A DNA stretch of 64,000 nucleotides from FW021-bin31 sp964647485 (GTDB taxonomy: Bacteria > Bacteroidota > Bacteroidia > Chitinophagales > Chitinophagaceae): NCBI GenBank assembly GCA_964647485.1, contig CAZYHV010000005.1, positions 1-64,000 of the forward strand, in the 5' to 3' direction. The stretch's first letter is position 1; every line of letters begins with the position of its first letter. Position numbers and translations under genes: made by a program. The notes under the pieces are model-generated. The model made no database searches. It had not been told where the DNA came from and worked only from the letters and a program-made list of their open reading frames with translations. Of the stretch, positions 54,278 through 62,199 are shown in pieces.

Positions 54278-55747
54278 ATGCCTGATAAAGATGCCAAATT
54301 CATTGGAGAAGGACTTACATTTGATGATGTGCTGTTGGTTCCTGCCCATTCGAATGTACTTCCTAGAGAAGTCAACATTTCAACGCAATTAACGAAAAAG
54401 ATTCGTTTGAACACCCCCATGATTTCTTCAGCTATGGACACCGTTACCGAATCGCAAATGGCCATTGCTATGGCACGAGCGGGAGGTTTGGGAATCTTAC
54501 ACAAAAATATGTCTATAGAAAAACAGGCAAAAGAAGTTAGAAAAGTAAAAAGGACCGAAAACGGGTTGATTCTCGATCCTATTACCCTTCCTGAACATGC
54601 TACAGTAAAAAAAGCCTTGGCATTGATGACAGAAAATCACATCGGAGGGATCCCCATTATAAGCAAAGACAATAAATTGGTAGGGATTTTAACCAATCGT
54701 GATTTAAGGTTTCAAAGAAATCTGAACAGTAAGGTAAGCAGTATCATGACCCATGAAGGGCTTATCACCGCACCCAAAGGGACTACTTTAAAAAAAGCAG
54801 AAAGCATTCTGGAAAAACATAAAATCGAAAAGCTTCCCGTGGTGGATAAAAAAGGTAAGCTCATCGGACTCATCACCTATAGAGATGTCTTACAGGTTCA
54901 AAACTACCCCCAAGCTATTAAAGATGAATATGGTCGCTTATTGGTGGGTGCCGCAGTAGGAATTACCGGAGATATGTTAGATCGGGTCAAAGCTTTAGTA
55001 GATGCCGGTGTGGATGTTATATGTTTGGATAGTGCCCATGGTCATTCTCAAGGTGTGATGAATGCCCTATCAGAAGTCAAAAAACACTACTCTTCTTTAC
55101 CGGTTATTGCAGGCAATGTGGCTACCGCAGCTGGCGCAATAGCCTTAGCAGATGCCGGAGCAGATGCCGTAAAAGTAGGCGTCGGTCCCGGATCTATTTG
55201 CACAACCAGAGTAGTAACTGGAACAGGGATGCCCCAACTAACAGCAATCATGGAAGCAGCCTCTGCGCTAAAAAATTCAGGTGTTCCTGTTATAGCAGAT
55301 GGCGGAATTCGATATACCGGAGACATGGTCAAAGCCTTAGTTGCCGGAGCCTCTTGTGTAATGGCAGGATCTGTTCTGGCAGGGGTAGATGAAAGTCCGG
55401 GAGAAACCGTTATTTACGAAGGACGTAAATTTAAGACCTACCGTGGAATGGGCTCCGTAGAAGCGATGGCCGAAGGAAGTAAAGATCGTTATTTTCAGGA
55501 TGTTGAAGCAGACATTAAGAAATTAGTTCCGGAAGGTATCGTCGGCAGAGTACCTTATAAAGGTCATTTAAATGAGGTCATGCAACAATTTATAGGCGGA
55601 TTAAGAGCAGGTATGGGCTATTCAGGCTCAAAGGATATCCCCACCCTGCAAAAAGCTCAGTTTGTAAAAATCTCTGCAGCTACTGTCAAAGAAAATCATC
55701 CTCATGATATCTTTATTACCAAAGAGGCTCCAAACTATAGCAGATAA
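54278..55747 (+). CDS. guaB: Inosine-5'-monophosphate dehydrogenase
   Basis: 489 aa. It oxidises IMP to XMP with NAD in GMP synthesis. TIM barrel with two CBS domains inserted at about residues 95-210. The catalytic Cys308 is in GPGSICTTRVVTG, the flap in YRGMGSVEAMAEGSKDRY, and the IMP loop in ADGGIRYTGDMVKAL. Monocistronic. Confidence 0.97.
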   Translation: MPDKDAKFIGEGLTFDDVLLVPAHSNVLPREVNISTQLTKKIRLNTPMISSAMDTVTESQMAIAMARAGGLGILHKNMSIEKQAKEVRKVKRTENGLILDPITLPEHATVKKALALMTENHIGGIPIISKDNKLVGILTNRDLRFQRNLNSKVSSIMTHEGLITAPKGTTLKKAESILEKHKIEKLPVVDKKGKLIGLITYRDVLQVQNYPQAIKDEYGRLLVGAAVGITGDMLDRVKALVDAGVDVICLDSAHGHSQGVMNALSEVKKHYSSLPVIAGNVATAAGAIALADAGADAVKVGVGPGSICTTRVVTGTGMPQLTAIMEAASALKNSGVPVIADGGIRYTGDMVKALVAGASCVMAGSVLAGVDESPGETVIYEGRKFKTYRGMGSVEAMAEGSKDRYFQDVEADIKKLVPEGIVGRVPYKGHLNEVMQQFIGGLRAGMGYSGSKDIPTLQKAQFVKISAATVKENHPHDIFITKEAPNYSR

Positions 55748-55772
55748 ACGACGGTTTTCTAACTCATTTTGT

Positions 55773-55780
55773 TATTTTTG
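55773..55780 (+). promoter_or_regulatory. -7 box upstream of the 109-aa gene (TATTTTTG)
   Basis: Exact TAnnTTTG match, 23 nt before the ATG at 55804. Confidence 0.5.
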
Positions 55781-55803
55781 ATATTCAAGTGAAAGTGTAG
55801 AAT

Positions 55804-56133
55804 ATGTCTTCAAAAAAGAGCAATGCAAAATTAGAAAAAACAGAAAGCTTGTTAAGTGAAGCCGGATATGTATTGCGATTCGAAAAAGGGAATTTCAATA
55901 GTGGTTATTGTGTATTAGAACATCGAAAAGTCATCGTTATTAATAAATTTTTAGATTCTTCGGCAAGACTTCAGGTTATTTCGGAACTAATCGTACGTCT
56001 GAACATTGACACTAATCGATTAACACCTGCTTCAAAGGCGCTTTATAAAAAATTAATGACGAATTCGGAAAAAGCGGATATCCTTCATCCGGTAGTAGAA
56101 CAGAAAATTGATTTAGGAGACCAAAACAAATAA
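55804..56133 (+). CDS. Conserved hypothetical protein, 109 aa
   Basis: A small soluble protein with an N-terminal helical region (KLEKTESLLSEAGYVLRFEKGNFNSGYCVLEHRK), then strands and a helix. It lies between guaB and the MBL-fold gene and is followed by a hairpin. It resembles short conserved proteins of Bacteroidota; no function can be assigned. Confidence 0.7.
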   Translation: MSSKKSNAKLEKTESLLSEAGYVLRFEKGNFNSGYCVLEHRKVIVINKFLDSSARLQVISELIVRLNIDTNRLTPASKALYKKLMTNSEKADILHPVVEQKIDLGDQNK

Positions 56134-56141
56134 ACCAAAAT

Positions 56142-56168
56142 TGCCGATTAAAGAAGAATCGGCAGTTT
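56142..56168 (+). terminator. Possible terminator of the 109-aa gene
   Basis: TGCCGATT and AATCGGCA around a 7-nt loop, followed by GTTTCTC, only a weak T-run. Located 9 bp after the stop. Confidence 0.5.
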
Positions 56169-56189
56169 CTCATTTAAAAGAAACTCGTT

Positions 56190-56957
56190 TTGAAAATTAC
56201 TTTTTTAGGTACCGGCACTTCACAAGGGGTTCCCATGATAGCTTGCGATTGTGACGTATGTACCTCTGACGACCCAAAAGATAAACACTTACGAAGCAGT
56301 ATCCTGATTCAACATGAGGACGTAAATATCGTAGTAGATACCACACCCGATTTTAGATTTCAAATGTTGAGAGAAAAGGTAAAACATTTGGATGCTATTC
56401 TTATTACGCACCATCATAAAGATCATCTGGCAGGGATGGATGATGTACGAGCCTTCAACTTCTTTCAAAAAGATGCAATAGACATCTATGCGATGAAAAC
56501 TACTCAAGAAATTATAAAAAAGGACTTTTCTTATGCCTTCGGCAAAAATAAATATCCCGGTGTTCCCCAAATTAACTTAAAGACCATAGAAAACAATGCC
56601 TTTGTGATCAAAGGAATTAAAATCATACCTATACATGTTCTTCATCATAAGCTTCCTGTCGTAGGTTTCAGAATCGGAGATTTTACTTATATTACAGATG
56701 CTAATTTTATTGCCCCAGAGGAAAAAGAAAAGATTGTCGGAACAAAAACTTTGGTATTAAATGCATTAAGGAAAGATCCACCACATATCTCCCATTTCAC
56801 CCTACCACAAGCCATCAAATTATCAGATGAATTAAAGGCCGAACAAACTTATTTTACTCACATAAGCCATCAAATGGGTCGATATAAAGAAATTCAAAAG
56901 GAACTTCCTCAAGGAAAAGACTTGGCTTATGATGAATTAAAAATTGATATAAAGTAG
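56190..56957 (+). CDS. MBL-fold metallo-hydrolase (PhnP-like)
   Basis: 255 aa started at TTG (56190), which gives the correct N-terminus ITFLGTGTSQGVPMIACDC. The metal motif is THHHKDHLAGMDD (HxHxDH); further ligands are in YITDANF and in YFTHISHQMG. The CDCDVC cluster after the start also matches PhnP-type phosphodiesterases, where it binds structural zinc. Substrate unknown. MazG-like gene 7 bp downstream, so an operon. Confidence 0.88.
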   Translation: MKITFLGTGTSQGVPMIACDCDVCTSDDPKDKHLRSSILIQHEDVNIVVDTTPDFRFQMLREKVKHLDAILITHHHKDHLAGMDDVRAFNFFQKDAIDIYAMKTTQEIIKKDFSYAFGKNKYPGVPQINLKTIENNAFVIKGIKIIPIHVLHHKLPVVGFRIGDFTYITDANFIAPEEKEKIVGTKTLVLNALRKDPPHISHFTLPQAIKLSDELKAEQTYFTHISHQMGRYKEIQKELPQGKDLAYDELKIDIK

Positions 56958-56964
56958 ATCAACT

Positions 56965-57297
56965 ATGACCATTAAAGAGGCTCAAAACCAAGTAGATCAA
57001 TGGATTAAAGAATATGGCGTACGATATTTTGATGAACTCACCAATATGGCCATTCTTACTGAAGAAGTAGGTGAAGTTGCCAGAATCATGTCGCGAAAAT
57101 ATGGAGAACAATCTTTTAAAACTAGTGACAAGGATAAAAATTTATCAGATGAGCTAGCCGATGTACTTTGGGTATTATTGTGTATTGCCAATCAAACGGA
57201 AGTGGATCTGACAACTGCATTAAAGAAGAATTTCGACAAAAAAACAGGAAGAGATGCAAACCGACACAAAAAGAATGATAAGTTAAAAAAAGAGTAA
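56965..57297 (+). CDS. MazG-like nucleotide pyrophosphohydrolase
   Basis: 110 aa, a single MazG domain. The metal-binding helices are ILTEEVGEVARIM (E-x-x-E) and LSDELADVLWVLL (E-x-x-D). By family it hydrolyses nucleoside triphosphates to monophosphates (house cleaning). In the operon with the MBL-fold gene. Confidence 0.9.
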   Translation: MTIKEAQNQVDQWIKEYGVRYFDELTNMAILTEEVGEVARIMSRKYGEQSFKTSDKDKNLSDELADVLWVLLCIANQTEVDLTTALKKNFDKKTGRDANRHKKNDKLKKE

Positions 57298-57398
57298 GGT
57301 CTGTTCGATATGCAACTGTTTGTAATAAGCTCCATTCTCTATTTCGTCTCCTTCTTTAAAATTCATGATTCATAATTCCTCATTAAGGGTATAAATAT

Positions 57399-57406
57399 TA
57401 TCTTTG
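57399..57406 (+). promoter_or_regulatory. -7 box of glyS (TATCTTTG)
   Basis: Exact TAnnTTTG match, ending 7 nt before the ATG at 57414, implying a leaderless mRNA. Confidence 0.6.
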
Positions 57407-57413
57407 CCGCATT

Positions 57414-58868
57414 ATGGCAAAGAAACAAAATCCTCTACAAACATTAATTGCACATTGCAAAGAATACGGTTTTATATTCCCATCCAGTGAGATTTATGAC
57501 GGACTTAGTGCCGTTTATGATTATGGACAAAACGGTGCTCAGTTAAAGAAAAATATTCGCGATTATTGGTGGAAATCCATGACGCAATTACATGAAGATG
57601 TAGTTGGTTTGGATGCTTCTATTTTTATGCACCCTACAACCTGGAGTGCTTCAGGACATCTGGACAATTTTAGTGATCCCATGATCGACAATAAAGACAG
57701 TAAAAAACGCTATCGGGTTGATCATCTTATAGAAGAAAAAGCAGAAAAACTTACTTCCAAAGGAAAAACAAAAGAAGCTTCAAGACTGATAGAGAAAATG
57801 GAAGCTTTACTCAAAGTAGACGACTTTGAAGGTTTGAAGAAATTCATTGAAGAAGAAAATATTAGCTGCCCTGTTTCGGGAACATCCAACTGGACAGATA
57901 TTCGTCAATTTAATCTGATGTTTTCTACCCAGGTAGGCAGTGTAAGCAGTGAGGCAAATGAATTATACCTTCGACCTGAAACCGCCCAGGGTATTTTTGT
58001 CAATTTCCTGAATGTTAGAAAAACCGGAAGAATGAAAATCCCCTTCGGCATTGCCCAAACCGGAAAAGCTTTCAGGAATGAAATCGTCGCCCGACAGTTT
58101 ATTTTCCGTATGCGTGAATTTGAACAAATGGAAATGCAATTTTTTGTACGCCCCGGAACTGAACTAGAATGGTATGACCGTTGGAAAGCTGAACGCATGG
58201 AGTGGCACAAAAGTCTCGGAATAAATGCCGACCATCTACAATTTCATAAACACAGCAAATTAGCTCATTATGCCAATGCTGCCGAAGATATTGAATATAA
58301 ACTTCCTATGGGTTTTAAAGAAATTGAAGGAATACACTCTCGCACTGATTATGACCTAAGCCGTCATCAAGAATTTTCCGGAAAAAAACTTCAGTACTTT
58401 GATCCTGAAATAAATAAAAATTATATCCCATACGTCATAGAGACTTCTGCAGGGTTAGATCGAATTATTATGATGGTGTTAAGTGAAGCCTATGCCGAAG
58501 AAGAAGTTCCTTCAGGGAAAGCTGACAAAACTGAAGTTCGAAAAGTGATGAAATTTAATCCCGGGCTAGCCCCTATTAAATTAGCTATCTTGCCTCTCAC
58601 AAAAAAGGACGGATTACCCGATATAGCCCAAGAACTTACCAATGACTGTAAATCATATTTTCAATGTCATTCCGAAGTCAAAGGGAGTATAGGAAAACGA
58701 TACCGTCGACAAGATGCTATAGGAACACCTTTCTGTGCCACAATTGATCATCAGACCAAAGAAGATGGCACCGTTACTATCCGTAATAGAGACTCTCTAA
58801 AACAAGAAAGAGTAAAGATGAGTGAAGTAAAAAATCGAGTGTTGAAGGCTATTGGTCTGACGGTTTAG
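57414..58868 (+). CDS. glyS: Glycyl-tRNA synthetase (eukaryote/archaeal-like alpha2 form)
   Basis: 484 aa, class II synthetase. Motif 2 lies in IPFGIAQTGKAFRNEIVARQFIFRMREFEQMEMQ. The start YGFIFPSSEIYDGLSAVYDYGQNG is diagnostic. The C-terminal anticodon-binding domain begins about residue 385 (KLAILPLTKKDGLP). Single-chain form, so no separate glyQ. Its final codons (IGLTV) and TAG fall inside the 35-bp repeat shared with the rluD end. Confidence 0.96.
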   Translation: MAKKQNPLQTLIAHCKEYGFIFPSSEIYDGLSAVYDYGQNGAQLKKNIRDYWWKSMTQLHEDVVGLDASIFMHPTTWSASGHLDNFSDPMIDNKDSKKRYRVDHLIEEKAEKLTSKGKTKEASRLIEKMEALLKVDDFEGLKKFIEEENISCPVSGTSNWTDIRQFNLMFSTQVGSVSSEANELYLRPETAQGIFVNFLNVRKTGRMKIPFGIAQTGKAFRNEIVARQFIFRMREFEQMEMQFFVRPGTELEWYDRWKAERMEWHKSLGINADHLQFHKHSKLAHYANAAEDIEYKLPMGFKEIEGIHSRTDYDLSRHQEFSGKKLQYFDPEINKNYIPYVIETSAGLDRIIMMVLSEAYAEEEVPSGKADKTEVRKVMKFNPGLAPIKLAILPLTKKDGLPDIAQELTNDCKSYFQCHSEVKGSIGKRYRRQDAIGTPFCATIDHQTKEDGTVTIRNRDSLKQERVKMSEVKNRVLKAIGLTV

Positions 58869-58884
58869 AACCGTTTGATCGATA
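58850..58884. repeat. 35-bp exact direct repeat, copy A (end of glyS)
   Basis: Identical to 59845-59879. It covers the last codons and stop of glyS and contains the small inverted repeat CGGTTTAGAACCG. See copy B. Confidence 0.95.
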
Positions 58885-58921
58885 GATCTATGATCCTCAG
58901 AAACAAGTACTTAATAGATTG

Positions 58922-58958
58922 CATCCTTCCTCGAATGACGAGGGGGATGTTTTTTTTT
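58922..58958 (+). terminator. Intrinsic terminator of glyS
   Basis: CATCC and TCCTCG pair with CGAGG and GGATG around AATGA, followed by nine T. Confidence 0.9.
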
Positions 58959-59091
58959 ACATAAATAAGTCCCCCTACCCCCCATTGAGAAAGCCTACAT
59001 TTTTTAACAAAAGAGGTAACAAAATACACGCATGAGGTATATCCCTATGAAAGCCGAGAGGTACTTCTTTTTAACTAAAAAATTTACAATC

Positions 59092-59766
59092 ATGAAAAAA
59101 TTAACCTCAATTACTCTAATAGCCCTGGGGCTATTTTTATTCTCTGCCTGTAAAAAGGAAGATGACTCAATTAAAAAAGATGACTCAAAGACACAAATTG
59201 CTGTCAAAATGCAATTGAAACCGTTCGATTATTCGGAACCGGTAAAAGGTGAGTCCGAAAAAACCATTAACGCAATTGTCATTGGCGAAAAAGGAAAATT
59301 AAAAGCACTCCTGCTACGTAATAATGGTTTTAGGCTTCAACGTACTTCAAAAAAGTATCCAACTTATCTGATTACAGGTAGCGGTGTTGTGGAAACAACG
59401 ACCCCTCTTCAACCCTGTATGAATCTTGACGGGATCCCATGCCCTGTTCCCCCTCCTAAACCACCTTGTACAGAAGAGAATTTCAATAACTGGATTCAAG
59501 AAAACATGATTCAATGGCAGGCAGAAGCTAACAGTACTTGCGAAACAACAAAATACTACTTCAACAAAATTTGCAAGGGGCCTGATTTTGGATTACCCAT
59601 AGCATTTGTCTATACGGTATCTCCATCATTGAAATCCGGGTGTTGGACTCTTCCGGACGGGGTTCATCATATTGACAAAGCGTATAAAATGATTTATAAT
59701 CCTACCCCTGTTCCCTCTACTCATTTTGATACCGCATCTTTAATAAAAGAGGTGTATAGTAACTAA
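59092..59766 (+). CDS. Lipoprotein of unknown function in the interval between 35-bp repeats
   Basis: 224 aa from the ATG at 59092. Signal peptide with lipobox F-S-A-C, followed by a Lys/Asp-rich tether (KKEDDSIKKDDSK). The body has six further Cys, in pairs or close (PCMNLDGIPCPVPPPKPPC is 19 residues holding three), so disulfides are likely. No known domain. It is the only gene between the two 35-bp repeats and has its own terminator, so it may have arrived as a unit. Confidence 0.75.
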   Translation: MKKLTSITLIALGLFLFSACKKEDDSIKKDDSKTQIAVKMQLKPFDYSEPVKGESEKTINAIVIGEKGKLKALLLRNNGFRLQRTSKKYPTYLITGSGVVETTTPLQPCMNLDGIPCPVPPPKPPCTEENFNNWIQENMIQWQAEANSTCETTKYYFNKICKGPDFGLPIAFVYTVSPSLKSGCWTLPDGVHHIDKAYKMIYNPTPVPSTHFDTASLIKEVYSN

Positions 59767-59807
59767 CAGAAAAAGATTTTCCTTAAACAAGCTTTAGCCC
59801 TCAATAA

Positions 59808-59842
59808 AAATAGCCGGCTTCTCTTCAGAAGTCGGCTATTTA
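59808..59842 (+). terminator. Terminator after the lipoprotein gene
   Basis: AAATAGCCG and CGGCTATTT pair, with AGAAG/CTTCT inside, around a CTTC-type loop. T-run short. It ends just before copy B of the 35-bp repeat. Confidence 0.7.
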
Positions 59843-59844
59843 GT

Positions 59845-59879
59845 TATTGGTCTGACGGTTTAGAACCGTTTGATCGATA
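59845..59879. repeat. 35-bp exact direct repeat, copy B (end of rluD)
   Basis: Identical to 58850-58884, 995 bp away. On the minus strand it supplies the last codons (SIKRF) and TAA of rluD. The same sequence thus ends glyS on the plus strand and rluD on the minus strand. Confidence 0.95.
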
Positions 59880-60912
59880 CATACTTTCTCCATTTATCGA
59901 TGGCAGCCTGCATATCTTCCGGCAATTCACTATCAAAAACCATCTTTTTACCGGTGGTGGGATGGACAAATCCTAAAGATTGAGCATGCAAAGCCTGACG
60001 AGGAAGCAATTTAAAACAGTTATTCACAAATTGTTTGTACTTATTGAAAACGGTTCCTTTTCTAATACTATCTCCTCCATAGGTCTGATCATTAAAAAGA
60101 GGATGACCTAACCATTGCATATGCACTCTGATTTGATGCGTACGCCCGGTCTCTAATTGACATTCAATCAAAGAAACATAATGAAAATCTTCCAATACTT
60201 TATAATGGGTAATGGCTTGTTTTCCTTGACTACCATCAGGGAAAGCAGTCATTATTTTTCGAAACCGTGGATGACGTCCAATGTGAGCCTCAATACGTCC
60301 AAACTCCTCTCCAAAATTTCCCCAAACTAAAGCTTTATAGGTTCGTTCTGTAGTATGGTGATAAAATTGGCTTGCCAACTCATTTAAGGCAGCTTCTGTT
60401 TTCCCAATGACCAATAGTCCACTTGTATCCTTATCAATACGATGAACTAATCCAAATCGATTTACTCCCGGGGTAATCCCTTCCTTAGAACGATATCCCA
60501 AATGCCAAGCTAAACCATTCAACAATGTTCCCGTATAATTTCCATGGGCTGGATGTACTACCATTCCTGCCGGTTTATGAACTACGATAATAGTATCATC
60601 CTCATATCGAATATCTAAGGGGATGTCTTCCGGCAACACTCGAGTATCTATAGGTTCTCGAGCAGTAAATATAATGATTTCATCTCCCGGTCTTACTTTA
60701 TAATTTGTCCTGACAGCGGAACCATTTACTTTAATCATCCCTTCCTCTGCACTCTTTTTAATTTTATTGCGAGACGTGTGCTCCAGTCTACCAACAAGAA
60801 ATTTGTCAATACGTATTGGTTCCTGACCTCCGTCAACAGCAATCGTAGCTCTTTTATGCCATTCTGTACTTGAACCTTCTGTTTCTTCCGAATTACCCGA
60901 TATCTTTGCCAT
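59860..60912 (-). CDS. rluD: RluA-family 23S rRNA pseudouridine synthase
   Basis: 350 aa. The S4 RNA-binding domain (PIRIDKFLVGRLEHTSRNKI) is followed by a pseudouridine-synthase domain with the catalytic Asp in GLVHRIDKDTSGLLV and the motif LETGRTHQIRVHM. The N-terminal 35 residues before S4 are low-complexity. No alternative start codon lies before the S4 domain, so the ATG at 60912 must be used, only 4 nt after a -7 box. Confidence 0.92.
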   Translation of the reverse strand: MAKISGNSEETEGSSTEWHKRATIAVDGGQEPIRIDKFLVGRLEHTSRNKIKKSAEEGMIKVNGSAVRTNYKVRPGDEIIIFTAREPIDTRVLPEDIPLDIRYEDDTIIVVHKPAGMVVHPAHGNYTGTLLNGLAWHLGYRSKEGITPGVNRFGLVHRIDKDTSGLLVIGKTEAALNELASQFYHHTTERTYKALVWGNFGEEFGRIEAHIGRHPRFRKIMTAFPDGSQGKQAITHYKVLEDFHYVSLIECQLETGRTHQIRVHMQWLGHPLFNDQTYGGDSIRKGTVFNKYKQFVNNCFKLLPRQALHAQSLGFVHPTTGKKMVFDSELPEDMQAAIDKWRKYVSIKRF

Positions 60913-60916
60913 ACCG

Positions 60917-60924
60917 CAAAAATA
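60917..60924 (-). promoter_or_regulatory. -7 box of rluD (TATTTTTG)
   Basis: Exact TAnnTTTG match on the minus strand, ending 4 nt before the ATG at 60912, so the mRNA is expected to be leaderless. Confidence 0.6.
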
Positions 60925-60995
60925 AGTTTTTCATTCAAAGAAGAAACATTTCCTAAAAATGATCCTAATTTTTTTAGAGAAAGAAAAAAAGAACC

Positions 60996-61003
60996 TATTT
61001 TTG
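60996..61003 (+). promoter_or_regulatory. -7 box of tRNA-Leu (TATTTTTG)
   Basis: Exact TAnnTTTG match, 15 nt before the mature 5' end at 61019, in the region divergent with rluD. Confidence 0.6.
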
Positions 61004-61018
61004 CAGTCCTATCATCAT

Positions 61019-61102
61019 GCGAAGGTGGCGAAACCGGTAGACGCGCTACTTTGAGGGGGTAGTGCCCGAAAGGGCGTGGGAGTTCGAATCTCCTCCTTCG
61101 CA
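61019..61102 (+). tRNA. tRNA-Leu (anticodon GAG)
   Basis: 84 nt. Acceptor stem GCGAAGG pairs with CCTTCGC, discriminator A. Anticodon stem CTACT/GGTAG with loop TTGAGGG gives anticodon GAG. A class II variable arm (TGCCCGAAAGGGCGT) and T-arm GGGAG-TTCGAAT-CTCC are clear. CCA is not encoded. Confidence 0.95.
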
Positions 61103-61375
61103 CATTTTTTTGGAAACTTCTTCCATATCGAATGTTGTTATTATCGATAATGTTCCTTTTAGGATTTCCTATTGTTACTTTTGCCCCTTCGGGTTTTAAC
61201 CATCCTGATCCCTCTCCCCGGATAGGATATACTTTGACCTTAGTACCATTAAATATTTAATCCTGAATACCTATAAAAAGAAATGTAAGGAAATCGAATC
61301 TATATTATGAAAAGCCTTGCATTAACATAAAATACAATAATTGGGAATCTCTATGGTACCCACCGAAATGTGGTA

Positions 61376-62194
61376 TTAAGCAAAACCTAAATAGGAACTA
61401 TTTAGTGCATTATTTTTTCTTTCTGCCTCTTCTATTAGGCTAAAATCCGAAAGGATATCGGCTTTTCCTTTATCTATAGCTACAATGTGTTCATAATGGG
61501 CAGAAGGGGTATGATCCTTAGTAACTACAGTCCAGCCATCATCCAGAAAGGCCACTTCTTTCCCGCCTAGATTAACCATAGGCTCGATACAAATTACTAA
61601 TCCTCTTTTTAATTTACGTCCTCTACCTCTTTTCCCATAATTCGGGATTTGTGGACTTTCATGTAATTCTTTCCCTAAACCATGCCCCACTAATTCACGA
61701 ACAATACCATAACCATGTTCCTTTTCAGCAGATTGTTGTATTGCAAAAGAAATATCCCCGATCCTATTTCCAACAATGGCTTGTTCAATCCCCTTATTAA
61801 GTGAAACCTTCGTATATTTCAGTAATTCAAGAACCTCTTTGGAGACCTCTCCAATAGCAAAAGTATAAGCACTATCTCCATGAAATTCATTAAGAATAAC
61901 CCCTAAATCAACAGAGATAATATCTCCATCTTTAATTTTATAATCATTAGGAATTCCATGAACTATAGCATCGTTGACAGAAATACAAGCGGTATTAGGA
62001 AAACCTTCATAATTTAGAAAAGAAGGAACAGCATCATGATCTCGAATAAAGCTCTCTGCAAATTTATCAATTTCCAAAAGGCTTTGTCCCGGTTTTAAAA
62101 ATGAAGCGACTTCAGCAAGAGTAGAAGAGACCAACTCTGCACTCTTCCTCATCAATGTTATTTCCTCTTCATTTTTATAAGAAATCTTACTCAT
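61376..62194 (-). CDS. map: Methionine aminopeptidase, type I
   Basis: 272 aa. It removes the initiator Met. Metal ligands: two Asp in ISVDLGVILNEFHGDSAY, His in GHGLGKELHESP, Glu in CIEPMV, and Glu in AHYEHIVAI. It lies 5 bp after secY, the usual spc-operon position. infA and the following ribosomal genes are not found downstream. Confidence 0.96.
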   Translation of the reverse strand: MSKISYKNEEEITLMRKSAELVSSTLAEVASFLKPGQSLLEIDKFAESFIRDHDAVPSFLNYEGFPNTACISVNDAIVHGIPNDYKIKDGDIISVDLGVILNEFHGDSAYTFAIGEVSKEVLELLKYTKVSLNKGIEQAIVGNRIGDISFAIQQSAEKEHGYGIVRELVGHGLGKELHESPQIPNYGKRGRGRKLKRGLVICIEPMVNLGGKEVAFLDDGWTVVTKDHTPSAHYEHIVAIDKGKADILSDFSLIEEAERKNNALNSSYLGFA

Positions 62195-62199
62195 AATTT

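Noticed and set aside
58850..59879. Insertion sequence between the 35-bp repeats
   Set aside because: No transposase frame and no terminal inverted repeats; the only gene is a lipoprotein.
60735..61103. 122-aa minus-strand frame spanning tRNA-Leu
   Set aside because: It covers a clear tRNA on the other strand and the divergent promoter region; the N-terminal part is tRNA sequence.
61176..61183. TACTTTTG promoter-like box downstream of tRNA-Leu
   Set aside because: No gene or structured RNA follows on the plus strand before map ends; probably chance in AT-rich DNA.
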